Positions 8,433-17,663 are shown, counted from the stretch's first letter. The stretch is DNA of 44,464 nt from Bacteroidales bacterium UBA5507 (GCA_002426195.1 DIOT01000020.1:1-44464); one strand, 5' to 3'. The notes: generated by a model not told the origin, from the sequence alone. Numbers and translations: made by a program.

Positions 8433-9149
8433 ATGTCGATAGCCCGAGGCATAATGCGCAAATTGATATCACTGTTAAAGTATATAGTCTTCTTTTTCTT
8501 TATTTCCACAGTTCTGGTCACGATTATTTATCGGTTTGTTCCTCCTCCAATCACACCATTAATGGGTATAAGAGCGATTGAGCAAGCTGTTAATGGGGAG
8601 AAACTGAAACTATACAAGGACTGGGAACCTCTTAAAAGGATATCGCCCAATATGGTTCAGGCAGTTGTAGCATCTGAAGACAACAACTTCATGAAGCATT
8701 ACGGAGTTGACTTTGATGCGATTAAAAAAGCCAGGGAATTAAATAAGAAGGGAAAGGTGTTGAGAGGTGCAAGCACTATCTCACAACAAACAGCCAAGAA
8801 TGTGTTTCTATGGCCCGACAGGACATGGTTCAGAAAAGGACTGGAAGTATATTTTACAGGATTGATTGAGATATTCTGGGGCAAAGAGCGCATTATGGAA
8901 GTTTACCTTAATGTGATTGAAATGGGTGATGGAATTTATGGTACTATGGCTGCTGCCGAAATATATTTCAACAAAACAGCTGCTGATCTGAACAGAGATG
9001 AGGCAGCCCTTATTGCCGCCACTTTACCTAATCCCCGGATTTATAAAGTCAGCAATCCTTCCACATATATAAGAAAAAAGCAACAAAGGATTTTACGTGC
9101 AATGAACCGGATAGGCAAGGTTGAGTTTGCACATTCCAAAAGTGAGTGA
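8433..9149 (+). CDS. mtgA: monofunctional peptidoglycan transglycosylase
   Basis: A GT51-family enzyme (238 residues) that polymerises lipid II into glycan strands at the outer face of the inner membrane. An N-terminal membrane anchor spans about residues 13-35. GT51 motifs appear in order: VASEDNNFMKHYGVDF with the catalytic Glu, RGASTISQQTAKNVF, and KERIMEVYLNVIEMGDGIYG. No transpeptidase domain follows, and the length fits MtgA (about 240). Two ATGs are possible, at 8433 and 8454; the second gives an N terminus (MRKLISLLKY) more like the family. The gene is monocistronic, flanked by a -7 box at 8385 and an imperfect inverted repeat (9150-9157/9185-9192) that may end transcription. Confidence 0.93.
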   Translation: MSIARGIMRKLISLLKYIVFFFFISTVLVTIIYRFVPPPITPLMGIRAIEQAVNGEKLKLYKDWEPLKRISPNMVQAVVASEDNNFMKHYGVDFDAIKKARELNKKGKVLRGASTISQQTAKNVFLWPDRTWFRKGLEVYFTGLIEIFWGKERIMEVYLNVIEMGDGIYGTMAAAEIYFNKTAADLNRDEAALIAATLPNPRIYKVSNPSTYIRKKQQRILRAMNRIGKVEFAHSKSE

Positions 9150-9221
9150 TTATTCACAAAGTCAAAGAGTTTACTCGCATTACAGTGAATAAATTTTAAT
9201 ATTCTCCAACATTATTTTTTG

Positions 9222-9229
9222 TATTTTTG
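9222..9229 (+). promoter_or_regulatory. -7 box of ppdK
   Basis: TATTTTTG followed by CAAAC, an exact TAnnTTTG match 80 nt before the chosen ppdK ATG. The -33 position is AT-rich with no clear TTG. Confidence 0.5.
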
Positions 9230-9309
9230 CAAACTCAAAATCTTTTTGGGAGATTTTGAACATTTCACAGGACTGTTTTTTAATAAATCAGATCAAAATA
9301 CTAATAAAG

Positions 9310-12189
9310 ATGGGAAAAGAAAAAGCTATTAAAGCGGTTTATACTTTCGGCGATAAGAAAGCTGAAGGCGATGCCGGAATGAAAAATCTGCTTGGTGGTA
9401 AAGGTGCCAACCTTGCTGAAATGAACCTTATTGGAGTACCGGTTCCTCCGGGATTTACAATCACAACTGAAATTTGTACCCTTTACAATGAAAAAGGCCG
9501 CGAATATGTAGTTGAAATGATTCGTACCGAAGTTGAAGACGCCGTTAAATATCTTGAAAAGATAATGGGTTCAAAATTTGGCGACAAACAAAATCCGCTT
9601 CTTCTTTCTGTTCGTTCAGGAGCACGTGCTTCTATGCCGGGAATGATGGATACAGTATTGAATCTTGGTTTGAATGACGAAGCAGTTAAAGGTATTGCTG
9701 TTAAAACAGGTAATGAACGTTTTGCATGGGATTCATACCGCCGTTTCGTTCAGATGTTCGGCGATGTTGTACTTGGTATGAAACCTGCCTCTAAAGAAGA
9801 CATTGATCCATTTGAAGAAATCATGGATCACATGAAGGAAGAAAAACATATCGTTACCGATAATGAATTTACCGTTGATGACCTTAAAGAACTTGTTAAG
9901 AGGTTTAAGGCTGCTGTTAAAAAAGTTACCGGTAAAGATTTCCCGGTTGACCCATGGGAACAGCTTTGGGGTTCAGTAATGGCTGTTTTTGATAGCTGGA
10001 TGAATGAGCGCGCAATTTATTATCGTAAATTGAATAATATACCTGCCGAATGGGGTACTGCTGTAAATGTACAGGCTATGGTATTCGGTAATATGGGTAG
10101 CAATTCGGGTACAGGCGTTGCCTTTACACGTGATGCCGCTACCGGTGAAGACTTATTTAATGGTGAATACCTCATCGACGCTCAGGGAGAGGATGTTGTT
10201 GCCGGTATTCGTACTCCTCAGCAGATTACTAAAGAAGGTTCACTTCGTTGGGCTAAATTAGCAAACGTAAGCGAAGCAGAAAGAGCTTCAAAATTCCCTT
10301 CATTAGAAGAAGCTATGCCTGAAATCTACAAGGAATTACTTGAAACTCAGCAAAAACTTGAAGATCACTATCGTGATATGCAGGATCTTGAGTTTACAAT
10401 TCAGGAAGGCAAACTCTGGATGCTCCAGACCCGTAACGGAAAACGTACCGGTGCTGCAATGGTTAAGATTGCTATGGATATGCTAAGACAAGGCATCCTT
10501 TCGGAAGAGGAAGCTCTGCTACGTCTTGAACCTAACAAACTTGATGAACTCTTACATCCCGTCTTTGATCAGGCTGCTATGAAAAAAGCTAAAGTTCTTG
10601 CTAAAGGACTTCCTGCATCTCCGGGAGCTGCAACAGGGATTATTTGTTTCCATGCTGATGAAGCAGATGAACTGGTAAAACAGGGTAAGAAAGTTGTTCT
10701 TGTTCGTATTGAAACATCACCAGAAGACCTTAAGGGTATGAACGTTGCCGAAGGTATTTTAACAGCTCGCGGAGGTATGACCTCTCATGCTGCTGTTGTT
10801 GCCCGCGGAATGGGTAAGTGCTGCGTTTCAGGTGCCGGTTCATTAAAGATTGATTATAAAGCACGTACACTGTCAGTTGACGGAAAGAAACTTGCAGAAG
10901 GTGATTTCATTTCTCTCAATGGTAGTACCGGTGAAGTATATGAAGGTAAAATTGCAACTAAAGAAGCTGAATTAAGCGGCGATTTCGGTGAAGTAATGAA
11001 ACTTGCCGATAAGCATTCACGCATGCTGGTTCGTACTAATGCAGATACACCACGCGACGCAAGAGTTGCAAGAAACTTCGGAGCACAGGGTATTGGTCTT
11101 TGCCGCACAGAGCATATGTTCTTTGAAGGCGATCGTATTAAACCAATGCGTGAAATGATCCTCGCTGATAATGAAGCCGGTCGCCGTAAAGCGCTCGAAA
11201 AATTATTGCCTATCCAGAGAGAAGATTTTGAAGGTATTTTCGAAGCAATGCAGGATCTGCCCGTAACTGTTCGTTTATTAGATCCTCCTTTACATGAGTT
11301 CGTACCTCACGAACCGGAAAATCAGGCTGAAATGGCAAAGGAAATGGGAATTTCTGTTGAAGAAGTCGCCCAGAAGGTTCACGATCTTTCTGAAATGAAT
11401 CCAATGCTCGGTCACCGTGGTTGTCGTTTAGGAAATACTTATCCTGAAATTTCTGAAATGCAGGCCCGCGCTATCATTGAGGCTGCTCTTAATCTTCAGA
11501 AAAAAGGTATTAAAGCTCATCCCGAAATCATGATTCCTCTTACCGGTACTCTTGCCGAAATGAAGATGCAGGAATCTATCGTTCGTCAAACAGTTGAGAA
11601 AGTTTTTGCTGAACGCAATGAAAAGATCGAATATCTTGTTGGTACAATGATTGAGATTCCACGTGCAGCTTTAGTTGCTGACAAGATTGCTGAATCAGCT
11701 GAGTTCTTCTCATTTGGTACTAACGACCTTACACAGATGACTTTCGGTTATTCAAGGGACGATGCAGGAAAATTCCTGCCGGTTTATCTTGAAAAGGGTA
11801 TTTTGAAATACGACCCCTTCCAGGTTCTTGATACTGAAGGCGTAGGTCAGCTTGTTGACATAGCAGTTGAACGTGGTCGTTCAACTCGTCCAAAACTTAA
11901 AGTTGGTATCTGCGGTGAACATGGTGGAGAGCCTTCATCTGTTGAATTCTGTAATTCTGTAGGTATGAATTACGTTAGTTGTTCACCTTACAGAGTTCCT
12001 ATTGCCCGTTTGGCAGCAGCACAGGCTGTTCTGAAACAGGGCAAATCAGCTTCAGCTTCAAAAGCTGAGATGAAGATTTTGAAGGATAAAAAAAAAGCTG
12101 AACAGAAAGTCGTAAAAGCTGAAGAGAAACTTGTAAAAGCTTTGAAAAAAGTTCAAAAGGTTGAGAATAAAGCTTCTAAGAAAAAATAA
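9310..12189 (+). CDS. ppdK: pyruvate, phosphate dikinase
   Basis: PPDK reversibly converts pyruvate, ATP and phosphate to PEP, AMP and PPi in the cytoplasm. The 959-residue protein has the N-terminal ATP-binding part (GGKGANLAEM, SVRSGARASMPGMMDTVLNL), the phosphohistidine domain with the catalytic His in GGMTSHAAVVARGMGKCC, and the C-terminal PEP/pyruvate barrel (LCRTEHMFF, GTNDLTQMTFGYSRDD, CGEHGGEP with the catalytic Cys). After ARLAAAQAV, where related enzymes end, it continues about 50 residues in a Lys/Ala/Glu-rich tail. The ATG at 9310 is chosen because the family motifs begin just after it; an upstream TTG at 9256 adds 18 unlikely residues. It has its own terminator. Its neighbour pckA also makes PEP, so both serve the PEP-pyruvate-oxaloacetate node. 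Confidence 0.97.
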   Translation: MGKEKAIKAVYTFGDKKAEGDAGMKNLLGGKGANLAEMNLIGVPVPPGFTITTEICTLYNEKGREYVVEMIRTEVEDAVKYLEKIMGSKFGDKQNPLLLSVRSGARASMPGMMDTVLNLGLNDEAVKGIAVKTGNERFAWDSYRRFVQMFGDVVLGMKPASKEDIDPFEEIMDHMKEEKHIVTDNEFTVDDLKELVKRFKAAVKKVTGKDFPVDPWEQLWGSVMAVFDSWMNERAIYYRKLNNIPAEWGTAVNVQAMVFGNMGSNSGTGVAFTRDAATGEDLFNGEYLIDAQGEDVVAGIRTPQQITKEGSLRWAKLANVSEAERASKFPSLEEAMPEIYKELLETQQKLEDHYRDMQDLEFTIQEGKLWMLQTRNGKRTGAAMVKIAMDMLRQGILSEEEALLRLEPNKLDELLHPVFDQAAMKKAKVLAKGLPASPGAATGIICFHADEADELVKQGKKVVLVRIETSPEDLKGMNVAEGILTARGGMTSHAAVVARGMGKCCVSGAGSLKIDYKARTLSVDGKKLAEGDFISLNGSTGEVYEGKIATKEAELSGDFGEVMKLADKHSRMLVRTNADTPRDARVARNFGAQGIGLCRTEHMFFEGDRIKPMREMILADNEAGRRKALEKLLPIQREDFEGIFEAMQDLPVTVRLLDPPLHEFVPHEPENQAEMAKEMGISVEEVAQKVHDLSEMNPMLGHRGCRLGNTYPEISEMQARAIIEAALNLQKKGIKAHPEIMIPLTGTLAEMKMQESIVRQTVEKVFAERNEKIEYLVGTMIEIPRAALVADKIAESAEFFSFGTNDLTQMTFGYSRDDAGKFLPVYLEKGILKYDPFQVLDTEGVGQLVDIAVERGRSTRPKLKVGICGEHGGEPSSVEFCNSVGMNYVSCSPYRVPIARLAAAQAVLKQGKSASASKAEMKILKDKKKAEQKVVKAEEKLVKALKKVQKVENKASKKK

Positions 12190-12208
12190 GACTTGAAATA
12201 TTTTTCTG

Positions 12209-12236
12209 AAAAGGGAACCGGCAGGTTCCCTTTTTT
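12209..12236 (+). terminator. rho-independent terminator of ppdK
   Basis: A stem GGGAACC (12213-12219)/GGTTCCC (12224-12230) with loop GGCA is flanked by A-run and T-run extensions, giving about 11 bp in all and a TTTTTT tail. It starts 20 bp after the ppdK stop. Confidence 0.9.
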
Positions 12237-12303
12237 CTTTCTTTGCTCAAACTTTTAAAGAAATAATTGTTTAAGATATCAGAATTTTATTGTGCTTTAA
12301 AAA

Positions 12304-12334
12304 CTTGTATTCTTTAAGTAATTACTTAATTTTG
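12304..12334 (+). promoter_or_regulatory. promoter of pckA
   Basis: TTG at 12305-12307, a 19-bp spacer and TAATTTTG at 12327-12334 match the Bacteroidota TTTG-N19-TAnnTTTG promoter. The predicted leader to the ATG is about 60 nt. Confidence 0.7.
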
Positions 12335-12399
12335 CAATCGATTGCATTTAATACTACTTCATAGTTATTTGTTAATGTTTTTTTGTAAACCGAACTTAG

Positions 12400-14034
12400 A
12401 TGAGCAATAATTCCAACAGTGTGTTAACAGCCAATGAAAAAGCCATTGACTTGTCAATTTATGGTATTAATGATGTTGAATGTATCTATTACAATCCATC
12501 GTACGAATTATTATACGAACATGAAACCGACCCTTCATTAGAAGGATTTGAGCGTGGTATTGATACCAAAATGGGTGCTGTTTCAGTTGATACAGGTATT
12601 TTTACCGGTAGATCACCGAAAGACAAATACTTCGTTTATGATGATATCAGTAGGGATACAGTATGGTGGTCAACGATTGGCAAAAACGATAATCACCCAA
12701 TCACTCCCGAAATCTGGAAACATCTCAAATCACTTGTCACAAAACAGCTTTCAGGCAAAAAACTGTATGTTGTTGATGCATATGCAGGTGCTAACCCTGA
12801 AACACGTCTCAGCGTTAGATTTATAATGGAAGTGGCCTGGCAGGCTCATTTCGTAAGAAATATGTTCATCAGACCATCTGATGAGGAATTAAAGACTTTC
12901 AAACCCGATTTTATACTTATAAACGGTTCAAAAGCTGTTAATCCTGACTGGAAAGAGCAGGGTCTGAATTCAGAGAACTTTGTTGCTTTTAACCTAACCG
13001 AGAGAATTCAGGTTATTGGTGGTACCTGGTATGGTGGTGAAATGAAGAAAGGTATATTCACCCTTATGAACTATTATCTGCCTCTACAGAGTATAGCTTC
13101 TATGCATTGTTCAGCTAATATGGGCAAGAACGGTGACGTTGCCATTTTCTTCGGACTTTCAGGAACAGGTAAAACCACTCTCTCTGCAGACCCGAAAAGA
13201 GCACTTATCGGTGATGATGAGCATGGTTGGGATGATGACGGCGTTTTCAATTTTGAAGGTGGTTGCTATGCAAAGTGCATAAACCTTAGCGAAGAAAACG
13301 AACCCGATATCTATCATGCTATCCGTCGTAACGCATTACTCGAAAATCTGGTAGTTCTCAAAGACGGCACTGTTGATTTTGCTGATGCATCAAAAACTGA
13401 AAACACCCGCGTTTCATACCCGATTTATCATATTGAAAATATTGTAAAACCTGTTTCAAAAGGTGGACATGCCACTAAGGTTATATTCCTTACGGCTGAT
13501 GCTTTTGGAGTATTACCTCCGGTATCAATCCTTACACCTGACCAGACGAAATATCATTTCCTTTCAGGTTTTACAGCTAAACTAGCCGGTACAGAAAGAG
13601 GTGTTACTACACCACAGCCTACTTTCTCAGCTTGTTTCGGTAATGCTTTCCTTACTCTTCACCCAACACGTTATGCTGTTGAGCTTGTGAAGAGAATGGA
13701 ACATTCAGGTGCAACTGCCTATTTGGTAAATACAGGCTGGAATGGCACAGGCAAACGAATTTCAATTAAGGATACAAGAGCAATTATCGATGCAATCTTA
13801 GATGGTAGTATCGATAAGGCTCCAACTAAGATTGTTCCTTATTTCAATCTTAGGGTTCCAACAGAACTTGCAGGTGTAAATACTTCAATTCTTGATCCTA
13901 AGAACACCTATTCAAGTCCTGAAGTATGGAATGAGAAGGCCAAAGATCTTGCAAAAAGATTTATAGACAATTTTGAAAAATACACTGATACTGAAGAAGG
14001 CCTCAGATTAGTAGCTGCAGGTCCGCAATTATAA
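12400..14034 (+). CDS. pckA: phosphoenolpyruvate carboxykinase (ATP)
   Basis: A 544-residue ATP-type PEPCK that interconverts oxaloacetate and PEP with ATP/ADP. Motifs include the early TGRSPKDKYFVYD, GTWYGGEMKKGIFTLMNYYL, the P-loop GLSGTGKTTLSADPKR (kinase-1a), and the metal site GDDEHGWDDDGVFNFEGGCYAK. Length is normal for the family. In Bacteroidota this enzyme often runs in the carboxylating direction during fermentation to succinate as well as in gluconeogenesis; which applies here cannot be seen. It sits directly after ppdK but has its own promoter (12304-12334) and terminator (14055-14085), so each is probably controlled separately. No frameshift or missing active-site residue was noticed. 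Confidence 0.97.
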   Translation: MSNNSNSVLTANEKAIDLSIYGINDVECIYYNPSYELLYEHETDPSLEGFERGIDTKMGAVSVDTGIFTGRSPKDKYFVYDDISRDTVWWSTIGKNDNHPITPEIWKHLKSLVTKQLSGKKLYVVDAYAGANPETRLSVRFIMEVAWQAHFVRNMFIRPSDEELKTFKPDFILINGSKAVNPDWKEQGLNSENFVAFNLTERIQVIGGTWYGGEMKKGIFTLMNYYLPLQSIASMHCSANMGKNGDVAIFFGLSGTGKTTLSADPKRALIGDDEHGWDDDGVFNFEGGCYAKCINLSEENEPDIYHAIRRNALLENLVVLKDGTVDFADASKTENTRVSYPIYHIENIVKPVSKGGHATKVIFLTADAFGVLPPVSILTPDQTKYHFLSGFTAKLAGTERGVTTPQPTFSACFGNAFLTLHPTRYAVELVKRMEHSGATAYLVNTGWNGTGKRISIKDTRAIIDAILDGSIDKAPTKIVPYFNLRVPTELAGVNTSILDPKNTYSSPEVWNEKAKDLAKRFIDNFEKYTDTEEGLRLVAAGPQL

Positions 14035-14054
14035 AGTACTACTTGTTACCCGTT

Positions 14055-14085
14055 AAAAGGCTGCCCCTAAAAAGGCAGCTTTTTT
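14055..14085 (+). terminator. rho-independent terminator of pckA
   Basis: Left arm AAAAGGCTGCC (14055-14065) pairs with GGCAGCTTTTT (14074-14084) with one G-U pair and an 8-nt loop, followed by T residues. It begins 20 bp after the stop. Confidence 0.88.
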
Positions 14086-14111
14086 AGTATACAACAATTA
14101 CATATTAATTA

Positions 14112-14142
14112 TTTGAATTTCGTTGCTTTTTGACTATATTTG
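14112..14142 (+). promoter_or_regulatory. promoter of the cold-shock gene
   Basis: TTTG (14112-14115), exactly 19 bp, then TATATTTG (14135-14142): a perfect match to the Bacteroidota TTTG-N19-TAnnTTTG promoter, and the best in the window. The leader is only about 20-25 nt, unlike the long cold-shock leaders of E. coli cspA. Confidence 0.8.
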
Positions 14143-14170
14143 TTGTGCTAAACATTTAATTTAAAGTATC

Positions 14171-14362
14171 ATGCCTACCGGAAAAGTTAAATTCTTCAAT
14201 GAGCGTAAAGGCTTTGGTTTTATTATTGACGACGAATCAAAGCACGATGTTTTTGTTCACGCAACAGGTCTGACAGAGAAAGTCAGTGAAAATGATTCTG
14301 TTACCTATGAAGTAACAGAAGATAAAAGAGGCAAAAAAGCCATAGATGTGAAGAAAATATAA
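14171..14362 (+). CDS. cold-shock domain protein (Csp family)
   Basis: This 63-residue protein is a single cold-shock domain, an OB fold that binds single-stranded RNA or DNA. RNP1 (KGFGFI) and RNP2 (VFVHA) are both present and in the right order after GKVKFFNERK. Family role: an RNA chaperone or transcription antiterminator that melts mRNA structure. It is monocistronic with a perfect consensus promoter and its own terminator, which suggests high expression. The short leader argues against a thermosensor in the 5' UTR. Confidence 0.95.
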   Translation: MPTGKVKFFNERKGFGFIIDDESKHDVFVHATGLTEKVSENDSVTYEVTEDKRGKKAIDVKKI

Positions 14363-14380
14363 TCAGTTCATTTAGTCAGG

Positions 14381-14408
14381 AGGGTCTCATATGAGGCCCT
14401 TTATTTTT
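14381..14408 (+). terminator. rho-independent terminator of the cold-shock gene
   Basis: AGGGTCTC (14381-14388) pairs with GAGGCCCT (14393-14400), one G-U pair and loop ATAT, followed by TTATTTTT. Confidence 0.82.
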
Positions 14409-14463
14409 GCATTGTGTTAACTGGCCCCACTAAGCTGATTAATACCGGGATTGCCATTTTGAG

Positions 14464-14471
14464 TATCTTTG
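14464..14471 (+). promoter_or_regulatory. -7 box touching the ABC-F start codon
   Basis: TATCTTTG matches TAnnTTTG and ends one base before the ATG at 14473. A start site 5-8 nt downstream would fall at or inside the first codons, implying a leaderless transcript or start at the second ATG (14476). Confidence 0.5.
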
Positions 14472-14472
14472 C

Positions 14473-16365
14473 ATGATGAACTACCTACTAATTGAGAATC
14501 TAAGTAAATCATACGGTGAAAAGGAACTGTTTTCAAATATCACCTTTGGTATTGATGATGGAAGCAAGGTCGCTTTAATAGCCCGTAACGGAGCCGGCAA
14601 AAGCTCATTATTGAATATAATTGCCGGTAAAGATTTACCTGATGAAGGTTCTGTTGTTTTCAGAAAAGATATACGATGGTCATACCTGCCCCAAAACCCC
14701 GAACTTGCTGATGGTAAGTCTGTTTTCGACATACTCTTCAATTCGGAAAATGACTTTATGCGGGCTATACGTAATTACGAGCTGATTTTAAAGCAGTTGC
14801 AGACTGATGATTCTCCCGAAGCTCATAAATTACTTGAATCTGCCGCTGTTGAAATGGAGCGTGTTGGCGCATGGGACTACGAGAATAAGATTAAAGAAAT
14901 ACTGTCCCGCTTCAAAATAACTGATCTTGACCAAAAAGTATCAGAACTATCAGGAGGGCAAAGAAAAAAAGTGAGCCTGGCTAAAGCTCTGCTCGAAGAA
15001 ACAGATTTGCTGATCCTGGATGAGCCTACCAACCATCTCGACATTGAAATGATTGAGTGGCTGGAGGAATATTTGTCGCGTGCAAGTCTCAGCCTTTTAG
15101 TGGTGACTCACGACCGCTATTTCCTCGATAATGTATGTGATGAAATACTTGAACTCGACAATAACAAATTATTCCGTTATAAGGGGAATTACGCATACTT
15201 CATAGAAAAGAAGGCTGAAAGGGAAGCAATAGAACTTACTGAAGTTGAAAAGGCACAAGGGCTCTTCAGGAAAGAACTTGAATGGATGAGGAGAATGCCA
15301 CAGGCAAGGACTACAAAGTCGAAAGCCCGCATTGATAACTTCTATGAAATTCAGGAGAAAGCCAATAAAAGAGTTGATAAGGGTACAGGTCCGCTGGAAG
15401 TTAAAATGAATCGTATTGGTGGCAAGGTGCTTGAGATGAACAATGTTTTCAAGTCATTTGGCAACAATAAGATCATCGACAACTTCTCATATATATTCAA
15501 AAAAGGAGAAAGAGCAGGTATATTAGGAAGAAACGGATCGGGCAAGACAACGCTCCTAAACCTGATTACCGGACAAATACCCCCTGATATGGGAAAAATC
15601 TCGACTGGTCAGACTATAGTTTTTGGTTACTATTCGCAGGAAGGCTTCCAACCTAAAGAGGATAAGAGGGTAATTGATATCGCGAAAGATATAGCTGAGC
15701 AGATTCCTTTGGGTAAGGGTTATTTGAGCGCATCGGCATTTCTGGCTCATTTTAATTTCCCGCACACCCTGCAGTATAATTACTTCTCCAGTTTAAGCGG
15801 AGGGGAAAAAAGGCGGCTTTTCCTTTTAATGCAGCTACTTAAGAATCCTAATTTCCTGATCCTTGATGAGCCGACAAACGATCTTGACATCCACACACTT
15901 AATCTCCTTGAAGATTTCCTGATAAACTTTGGAGGATGCCTGCTGGTAGTTTCGCACGACAGGTATTTTATGGACAAACTGGTTGACCATGTCTTTGTAT
16001 TTGAAGGGAATGGTGCAATCAAAGACTATTATGGGAATTATACTGAGTATTACAGAATAAAACTGGCAGAAGAAGCAGCCGAACAACGTAAACAGTCGCA
16101 TACCCAGGTTCAGCAGAAAAAAAATAAAGAGGCTGAGACTCCTAAAATCAGAAAACCATCTTATAAGGAAACAAAGGAATATGAGGAACTAGAGAGAGAT
16201 ATTCAATTCCTCGAAGACCAGAAACAGGCAATAATGGACAAGATGAATAGCGGTATATGCAGTCCTGATGAGCTTGGTATACTGGCAAATGATTATGGTG
16301 AAATGGAGAAACTCATTGATATTAAAACCAACAGGTGGATAGAACTGAGCGATTTATTCAATTAA
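14473..16365 (+). CDS. ABC-F family ATPase (Uup/EttA type)
   Basis: A 630-residue soluble protein with two ABC domains and no membrane segments. Domain 1 has Walker A ARNGAGKSS (its first Gly replaced by Ala), signature LSGGQRKKVSLAKALL and Walker B LLILDEPTNHLD. The interdomain linker is charged and helical (about residues 240-310). Domain 2 has GRNGSGKTTLLNLITG, LSGGEKRRLFLL and FLILDEPTNDLD. A C-terminal coiled coil (about 540-625, KKNKEAETP onward) resembles Uup, which binds DNA or ribosomes. ABC-F proteins act at the ribosomal E site to resolve stalled or damaged translation; antibiotic-resistance members look similar but housekeeping is more likely here. Start is at the tandem ATGATG; dnaN follows 143 bp later with its own promoter-like sequence. 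Confidence 0.92.
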   Translation: MMNYLLIENLSKSYGEKELFSNITFGIDDGSKVALIARNGAGKSSLLNIIAGKDLPDEGSVVFRKDIRWSYLPQNPELADGKSVFDILFNSENDFMRAIRNYELILKQLQTDDSPEAHKLLESAAVEMERVGAWDYENKIKEILSRFKITDLDQKVSELSGGQRKKVSLAKALLEETDLLILDEPTNHLDIEMIEWLEEYLSRASLSLLVVTHDRYFLDNVCDEILELDNNKLFRYKGNYAYFIEKKAEREAIELTEVEKAQGLFRKELEWMRRMPQARTTKSKARIDNFYEIQEKANKRVDKGTGPLEVKMNRIGGKVLEMNNVFKSFGNNKIIDNFSYIFKKGERAGILGRNGSGKTTLLNLITGQIPPDMGKISTGQTIVFGYYSQEGFQPKEDKRVIDIAKDIAEQIPLGKGYLSASAFLAHFNFPHTLQYNYFSSLSGGEKRRLFLLMQLLKNPNFLILDEPTNDLDIHTLNLLEDFLINFGGCLLVVSHDRYFMDKLVDHVFVFEGNGAIKDYYGNYTEYYRIKLAEEAAEQRKQSHTQVQQKKNKEAETPKIRKPSYKETKEYEELERDIQFLEDQKQAIMDKMNSGICSPDELGILANDYGEMEKLIDIKTNRWIELSDLFN

Positions 16366-16431
16366 AGTAACCCGGAATGTGTTCAATCATTTAAAATTGT
16401 TAATAAAATTTGACAACTCGCCAGAGTATCG

Positions 16432-16464
16432 TTTGACGGAATGAAGTTTTATTTATTACTTTTA
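16432..16464 (+). promoter_or_regulatory. probable promoter of dnaN
   Basis: TTTG (16432-16435), 21-bp spacer, TACTTTTA (16457-16464). The last base of the -7 box differs from consensus (A for G), so support is moderate. Confidence 0.45.
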
Positions 16465-16508
16465 CAGTTGTTGTTATTAAATAGACCAATCAAAAAAAAT
16501 AGTTGATT

Positions 16509-17630
16509 ATGAGATTCATAGTATCAAGTCAAAATCTTCTTCGTAGTCTCCAGGCTATCAGTGGAGTGTTGAATTCAAGCAATACGCTTCCAATTCTCGA
16601 CGACTTTTTAGTTGATTTATCGGGAAATACCTTAAGGATTACAGCCTCCGATCTTGAAACAACAATGTCAGTTGTTCTTGATGTTACAATGGCAGAAGAT
16701 GAAGGTATGATTGCTATACCCGCCAAGATACTTATGGAATTGCTGAAAACATACGGCGATACCCCTCTCACTTTCTCTGTAAATAATAATAATGTAATTG
16801 AAATTGCTGCCGACGGTGCAAAGTTTGCAATTACGGGTCATAATGCCGATGAGTTCCCAAGAGCTCCGGAACTTGAAGAGACATCAGGATTCACGCTTAA
16901 TTCAGAGGTGTTATTATCAGCTATCAACAAGACTATATTCGCAACGGGTTCTGACGATTTACGCCCTGCTATGTCAGGTGTGAATTGCGACCTTTCGCCC
17001 GATTCAATAATTTTTGTTGCTACTGATGCTCATAAACTTGTTAAGTATAAGAGATCAGATGCCAGTGCCGATAGCAGTGTTTCTTTCATTATGCCTAAGA
17101 AACCTCTGAATCAGCTTAAGAACATTCTCTCAGCTGATGAAACACCGGTGTCGATTTCTTACAATCAGAAAAACGCAAGGTTTAAATTCAACAATGTTGA
17201 TTTGTTCTGCAGACTTATTGAAGGACGTTATCCTAACTATGAAGCAGTTATCCCCACAGATAATCCAAATACATTAATCGTTGACAGATTATCATTCATA
17301 ACAACGCTCAAGAGAGGTTCATTCTTTGCCAATAAGTCAACCAATCAGATACGTTTGACTATATCCGGACAGGAGTTGTTTGTTGATGCTGAAGATATTG
17401 ACTTTGCACATGAGTCACGCCAAAGGCTAAGCTGCAACTATTCAGGCGACGATATGGAGATTGGGTTTAACTCAAGGTTCCTTATTGAAATGCTTACTAA
17501 CCTGAATACCGAAAATGTTAAACTGGAACTGTCAGCTCCTAACAGAGCAGGTATTCTTCGTCCTGTAGATAGTGAGAATAAAGCTGAAGATATTCTCATG
17601 CTGGTAATGCCGGTTATGCTGAATTCTTAA
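16509..17630 (+). CDS. dnaN: DNA polymerase III beta subunit (sliding clamp)
   Basis: The 373-residue protein has the normal length and the three-fold repeated clamp domains of DnaN. It starts MRFIVSSQNLLRSLQAISG and contains IPAKILMELLKTYGD, ATDAHKLVKYK and the C-terminal LVMPVML, which ends with the conserved MP dipeptide. It dimerises into a ring that tethers polymerase III to DNA. The ATG at 16509 is chosen; a TTG two codons earlier is less likely. dnaN is not next to dnaA or gyrB here, so it does not mark the replication origin. It converges on plsY with a 33-bp gap that contains only a weak hairpin. Confidence 0.97.
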   Translation: MRFIVSSQNLLRSLQAISGVLNSSNTLPILDDFLVDLSGNTLRITASDLETTMSVVLDVTMAEDEGMIAIPAKILMELLKTYGDTPLTFSVNNNNVIEIAADGAKFAITGHNADEFPRAPELEETSGFTLNSEVLLSAINKTIFATGSDDLRPAMSGVNCDLSPDSIIFVATDAHKLVKYKRSDASADSSVSFIMPKKPLNQLKNILSADETPVSISYNQKNARFKFNNVDLFCRLIEGRYPNYEAVIPTDNPNTLIVDRLSFITTLKRGSFFANKSTNQIRLTISGQELFVDAEDIDFAHESRQRLSCNYSGDDMEIGFNSRFLIEMLTNLNTENVKLELSAPNRAGILRPVDSENKAEDILMLVMPVMLNS

Positions 17631-17663
17631 TAATCCGGTGATAAGCAGCTAGATTAGCTCCCT

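Noticed and set aside
16509..17630. Replication origin next to dnaN
   Set aside because: No dnaA, no recF, no DnaA-box cluster and no AT-rich unwinding region nearby; dnaN is often unlinked in Bacteroidota.
17647..17659. AGCTA-GAT-TAGCT hairpin between dnaN and plsY
   Set aside because: Only five base pairs with no T-run on either strand; too weak to call a terminator.
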